A stretch of 64,000 bases of DNA from Schistosoma mansoni (lineage: Eukaryota; Platyhelminthes; Trematoda; Strigeidida; Schistosomatidae), in assembly GCF_000237925.1 (NCBI RefSeq), contig NC_031497.1, forward strand, positions 5,015,295-5,079,294, read 5' to 3'. Each line of letters begins with the position of its first letter. The first letter of the stretch is position 1. A program made the translations under genes and the position numbers. A model generated the notes under the pieces. It saw nothing but the letters and a program-made list of their open reading frames with translations, did not search any database and had not been told where the DNA came from. Positions 60,517 to 64,000 of the stretch are shown here, in pieces.

Positions 60517-60885
60517 ATTGTCAGGTTTTAATGAATCAGCCAACAACGAGCTCTAGACGGAACATTATCTTTAAACGTTTAAACTGTCACATACAAACGA
60601 CGTCGACGAGAGCTTCACCTACAACTCAAAAAGACCCCCAGAAGTAAGCCTGAATTAGTGTATCAGGAACTGCAGCATCTAAACAAGAACATCTCCTGAT
60701 CTGGATGTGGTTCATTTTGGTATACTGAGAGAAACATCTTTATTCTTGGCAAAACCACTTGGTGTGATGTTCTCGCATTCGCTAAATTGAGGTACGATTC
60801 CAGGAAATTGGAAGGTGGAGCACATTAAACCAATTTTCAAAGAAGGCTGATGCAGTGAACCTTCAAAGGTGTCACAGGTATCCGG

Positions 60886-61185
60886 ATTTTGACAACGTCT
60901 TTACACATAACACCTTCATAATCGAAATATACCAACCCAGCCAAATCAGAAGTCAGAAATGAAGTGGTTCGAGGATATATTCGGAAGACTATCAATATAC
61001 CGGGAAGAGTTTTGTTTAAGCTGGCTAACGGTTTCAGCGGATGCGTAGCACGGGGTACCCACCTGTGATCCGGTGCGGATGTGTGACGAGATGCCTTCAG
61101 CTAAACATGTCCAGGAAAACTAATGACGTCAACATCAAGTGCCAAGGACTTACAAAACTATTTATTTTGGGGATTTATTTACCAC
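60886..61185 (+). mobile_element. Small repeat inserted in CR1-like LINE, 8-bp target duplication
   Basis: ACCTTCAA occurs immediately before (60873-60885 region) and immediately after (61188-61196 region) the insert. LINE sequence continues across it (EPSNYRPVT-type motif resumes as SYRPVTFLSIP). The body matches 36957-37215, ending GGATTTATTTACCACTAC. No terminal inverted repeat is obvious and there is no coding capacity. Exact borders are uncertain by a few bases. Confidence 0.6.
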
Positions 61186-62560
61186 TACACCTTCAAGCTA
61201 CCGACCGGTAACATTTCTCTCAATACCTCCAGGAGTCCCTTATATACTATGGTCTACGTGACTGTTTATTATCCGTGAACTTCTTTCCACCCCAACAGAA
61301 CGGTTTTAGGAAGAGTCGGTCTTGTATAACCAATCAGCTGACCAGAGTGGACAGATAGACAACAATCCTTGATCACAAAGGGGAGGTTGATGTTACACAC
61401 CTTGATTTTGCAAAAGCCTCTGATAGGGTCAACCATAAATGTCTCATCAATAGACTCAAACTACTTGGTGTCAAATCACCGTAAATAGAATGGATTACTT
61501 TCTATCTAAATAAACGACGTTTTAGAGTCATGGTGAAACCCACATTTTATCAGGATAGCGGATGTTTTAGTGGAGTCCTCAAGTTTTTAGCACTAGGTCG
61601 TCGTCAGTTCTTAGTTTATATAAACAACCTTTCTCAGCAAGTATCGTCTGACTTATTGTTTTTCTCAGAATATGTGAGACTCTGGAGAGAAGTTTTCAAC
61701 CATGATGACAAGTTGGCATTTCAGAAGAACCTGAATCGAATTTGAAGTTAAGCGAGTGACAGAAGACTTACTTTTAGTGCTACAAGCTGCAAAGTAGTTC
61801 ATCTTAGACATGTGGCAGACTACTCACACGGCTTAGGCAACTCCTCTCTATAGATATCACAAGTTGGAAAAGATCCGATGTGTTTGTACCTTATGATTTG
61901 AAGTCTTACGCTGACTGCGACAAAATGCCTATGGGAAAACCTTGTACTGGTAATAATGAAGCGACTTTCGGGCCAGTTTGATGACAGAACTTTCCACTTG
62001 ATTTCTAACAGTTTTATTCGACCTCATTTAGAGTATTGTAATATAGCGTATCCTCCACCACCCAAAAAGCATAAGAATACACTGGAACGTATCCAAAGGC
62101 AAGCCACGAGACAAGTTCGGGTATTCGAACTTAGAACGAGCTCCTCGAATCACTGACAAATTGGCCATCACAGTACAGGAGTCTCAGAGGTGATCTAATG
62201 ACTTACAGCATCCCGCACACTCATGAATATCCTTTTAAGTTCCTCCATAAGCTCAGTCCCAACACAAACCGTAGGAGTAACATCCAGAAACTGGAGACGC
62301 GACATAAGAGAACGGACAGTAGGCACAACTTCTACTCCTCAAAAGTAGTCAAATATTGGAATTCGCTGCTGGCTGGGCTAGTTCAAACGACCTCCTAGGA
62401 GTCCTTCACGAGGGAACTTGACGTATTCTCAAGGACGAAGGACATTATCTCGCACTAATTTGCCAATACTTTTTCTCTTTTCACCGTTAAATATACCCAG
62501 GTCCCCATATGATGGCATTGATCATCCATTGCTACTGGATATGGGGGCCTGTTAAGAGAA

Positions 62561-62790
62561 GGCATATATCCCATCCACAACCATTTGTACCGATCTATAG
62601 ATGTTGAAAAACAAGTATGTTAGGTGAATAAAAGCTTGGAGCGAAGTCGTAACCGTAATATTATTATCTATGCTTAAAAGTCATGGAATAAGTCGGAATA
62701 AGACTGATTTTGTTCTACAGTTGTCAATTGAGAAATGAAGTCAGCAACTTGTTTTTACATCTCAATGATGTAGGTACTTTTTACTTGTAG
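62561..62790. other. Non-coding stretch before the coiled-coil gene
   Basis: Includes the LINE 3' flank. No exon recognised; ends with a good acceptor (TTTTTACTTGTAG) at 62790. Confidence 0.4.
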
Positions 62791-63235
62791 TTAGCCACGG
62801 TTATAAAAATGACTGTTGATGTGACTTCCAGGTTGCATGAGCAGTCTGAACTGATAATGACTCTAAAGTTAAGAGCTGATTCTGAGATGGAACGTCGCAA
62901 GCAAGCTGAATGTAAATTATTAAATGAATTGAACAAAAATCACGATCTTCAGCAGCAGCTTTTGGAATGCCAACAAAGGCTAGTAATTGTAATAATAACA
63001 TCATGTTTACTATTTACAGAGTTTCCGATGCTGAAGTCAATAATCGTGTATTGCGATCTACATTAAATGATATAAGTTATGAACTTTTAAGCCAAACGCT
63101 AACTAAGAATTCAAACACTGATTTACCGAGAAGAGATACGTCTGTTCAAACTGGAAACGAATTTTGTCGAAGTAAAGTAGTTTCAGTTGAGGAATCAAAT
63201 AGAAGAAGTTCTAAAGAATATTTATGGAAGTTCAG
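62791..63235 (+). CDS. Unidentified coiled-coil protein (two exons, partial)
   Basis: Exons 62791-62978 and 63020-63235 join in phase across a 41-nt GC-AG intron. The first is strongly helical and charged with heptad-like spacing (RLHEQSELIMTLKLRADSEM, ERRKQAECKLLNELNKNHDL, QQQLLECQQ), clearly a coiled coil. The second (VSDAEVNNRVLRSTLNDISY, then polar sequence) continues it weakly. An ATG at 62809 could be the start, but the exon is open to 62791, so upstream exons are also possible. After 63235 there is a possible donor (CAG/GTTTGC). Alternatively the frame runs on to a stop at 63357-63359 that overlaps an AATAAA. I do not recognise the family. Confidence 0.62.
62979..63019 (+). other. 41-nt GC-AG intron
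   Basis: Sequence AAAG/GCTAGT...TTTACAG/A. Only this removal keeps the coiled-coil frame (phase 2 out, phase 2 in). The nearby GT donor (GTAATT at 62983) would break the frame. Confidence 0.6.
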
Positions 63236-64000
63236 GTTTGCCGCAGTTATAATACTACAGTATATTGTTAAGACAGCTGACAATGATAATTCTGCTTATC
63301 TTAAAAAGACCAAGATTATGTGTTACATCCCTTCTATTGTATTATTATCTGCTCAATAAAATTTATTTAAGTTGACTCAGATCAGAACACAATAAGTCCA
63401 AGGGAAAGGTGTATTTCAACCGAAAAGATTAGTAATGAAAATAAAATTTATATGAAATTCAAATAAGGAAACGTTCGATTCGCTTAACAATCTTAATTTT
63501 TTCCATTTTGGTAAGTCAGAGTATGCAGATGAGCTTACATTAGGCATGTACCCCTTCGGATTTCTCGCTGAAATCCATTGGTATCAGTTTGATTAGTTTG
63601 TGTTTCTGATCTGTCTATCTCGATAGCTAATCCATTGCTACTTTCTTTATGTCCAGTGAACCTGATTTGATTTTCTCTGGTGTTTAAATCCCACAGGTAT
63701 GTAATTAAATGTTAAACGTCATTCTGTAGTTGTTCGAACTGCTGGGAATACAAACGCTTTAAATCAGTTAACATGTAATCAAATTGAGTAACTAACAGAC
63801 ACATCGTAGATTATGCTACCACTTCTATGCAAAATTCAATCGTTTATTTCTTTAAGGGGTTTATAACTAGTGTTTATTGACCTGAAGTTATTTATTCATA
63901 GACACAGAAACTGACAAATCTATCTATCGGTTCAAGTTGATAAACCATCTAAGACGTACAAGAAGATATTATGTGGGCAAATGTCAGAGTAATAGAAATA
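63236..64000. other. Downstream sequence, no further exon recognised
   Basis: AT-rich. An AATAAA at about 63356-63361 may be a polyadenylation signal if the coiled-coil gene ends here; otherwise this is an intron. Confidence 0.4.

Larger units (their letters stand above)
58280..62560 (+). mobile_element. Degenerate CR1-like LINE (copy 2), interrupted by two insertions
   Basis: Family order is kept. The endonuclease end reads DCILTDDEFTFDNLSILAPL then GISDYAVGFV (59715-59800). The linker reads HTTYKHFKQGRKQCTKAIRE (about 60080-60140). The start of the reverse transcriptase reads HLNKNISPDLDVVHF (about 60680-60720). Next come QNGFRKSRSCI (about 61300), DVTHLDFAKASDRVNHKCL (61390-61445) and FRVMVKPTFYQDSGCF then VYINNLSQQVSSDLLFFSEY (61520-61672). 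The catalytic YADD-type motif is decayed. The C-terminus reads RTFHLISNSFIRPHLEYCNI (61988-62045) and RHNFYSSKVVKYWNSLLAGL (62321-62385). The copy is split by an LTR-like fragment (60263-60516) and a small repeat (60886-61185). Many stops and frameshifts. Confidence 0.8.

Noticed and set aside
1-64000. Bacterial features, CRISPR arrays, operons, riboswitches
   Set aside because: The sequence is clearly from an animal nuclear genome; regular repeat-spacer patterns are absent and the repeats found are microsatellites or retroelements.

Overview
The window looks like nuclear DNA of a blood fluke (Schistosoma, probably the African group that includes S. mansoni). It is AT-rich, its genes have very large introns plus a few introns of only 33-41 nt, and it carries Sm-alpha-type SINEs with hammerhead ribozymes, a whole RTE-clade (SR2-like) LINE, degenerate CR1-like LINEs and a Penelope-like remnant. 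The species call is inferred from remembered family features, not from a database search.

Layout. (1) 1-10734: no recognisable host exon. It holds an Sm-alpha SINE (about 3100-3425), an intact RTE LINE on the minus strand (about 4335-7894), and a near-identical 1037-bp direct repeat (727-1763 and 7895-8931) that contains a short non-autonomous relative of the LINE. The junctions suggest that 4335-8931 is one chimeric retrotransposition event. (2) 10735-30593, plus strand: eight exons that join in frame into the last 1289 residues of a large Asn/Ser-rich, probably nuclear protein that I cannot name. Its introns hold tRNA-like hammerhead SINEs. (3) 30594-39800: 3' flank, a 138-bp RTE-like mini-insertion with 15-bp target duplications, an LTR-like fragment, a Penelope-like remnant flanked by inverted repeats, and a 960-bp terminal-inverted-repeat transposon nested in another repeat. 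(4) 39825-46842, plus strand: POLR1E (RNA polymerase I subunit PAF53/A49). (5) 49229-54994, minus strand: a complete UNC50 gene in five exons, convergent with POLR1E. (6) 55190-62560: a graveyard of two degenerate CR1-like LINEs, interrupted by an LTR-like fragment and by a small repeat with 8-bp target duplications. (7) 62791-63235, plus strand: two exons of an unidentified coiled-coil protein, joined by a 41-nt GC-AG intron.

How it works together. The host genes are housekeeping and independent: POLR1E serves rRNA transcription and UNC50 serves Golgi/ER membrane traffic. The mobile elements interact. The autonomous RTE shares both ends with short non-autonomous copies at 1236-1766, within 7895-8931, and at 44098-44423. 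The SINEs carry their own Pol III-type boxes and self-cleaving RNA motifs. Exon joins were checked only by reading-frame phase and remembered protein families.
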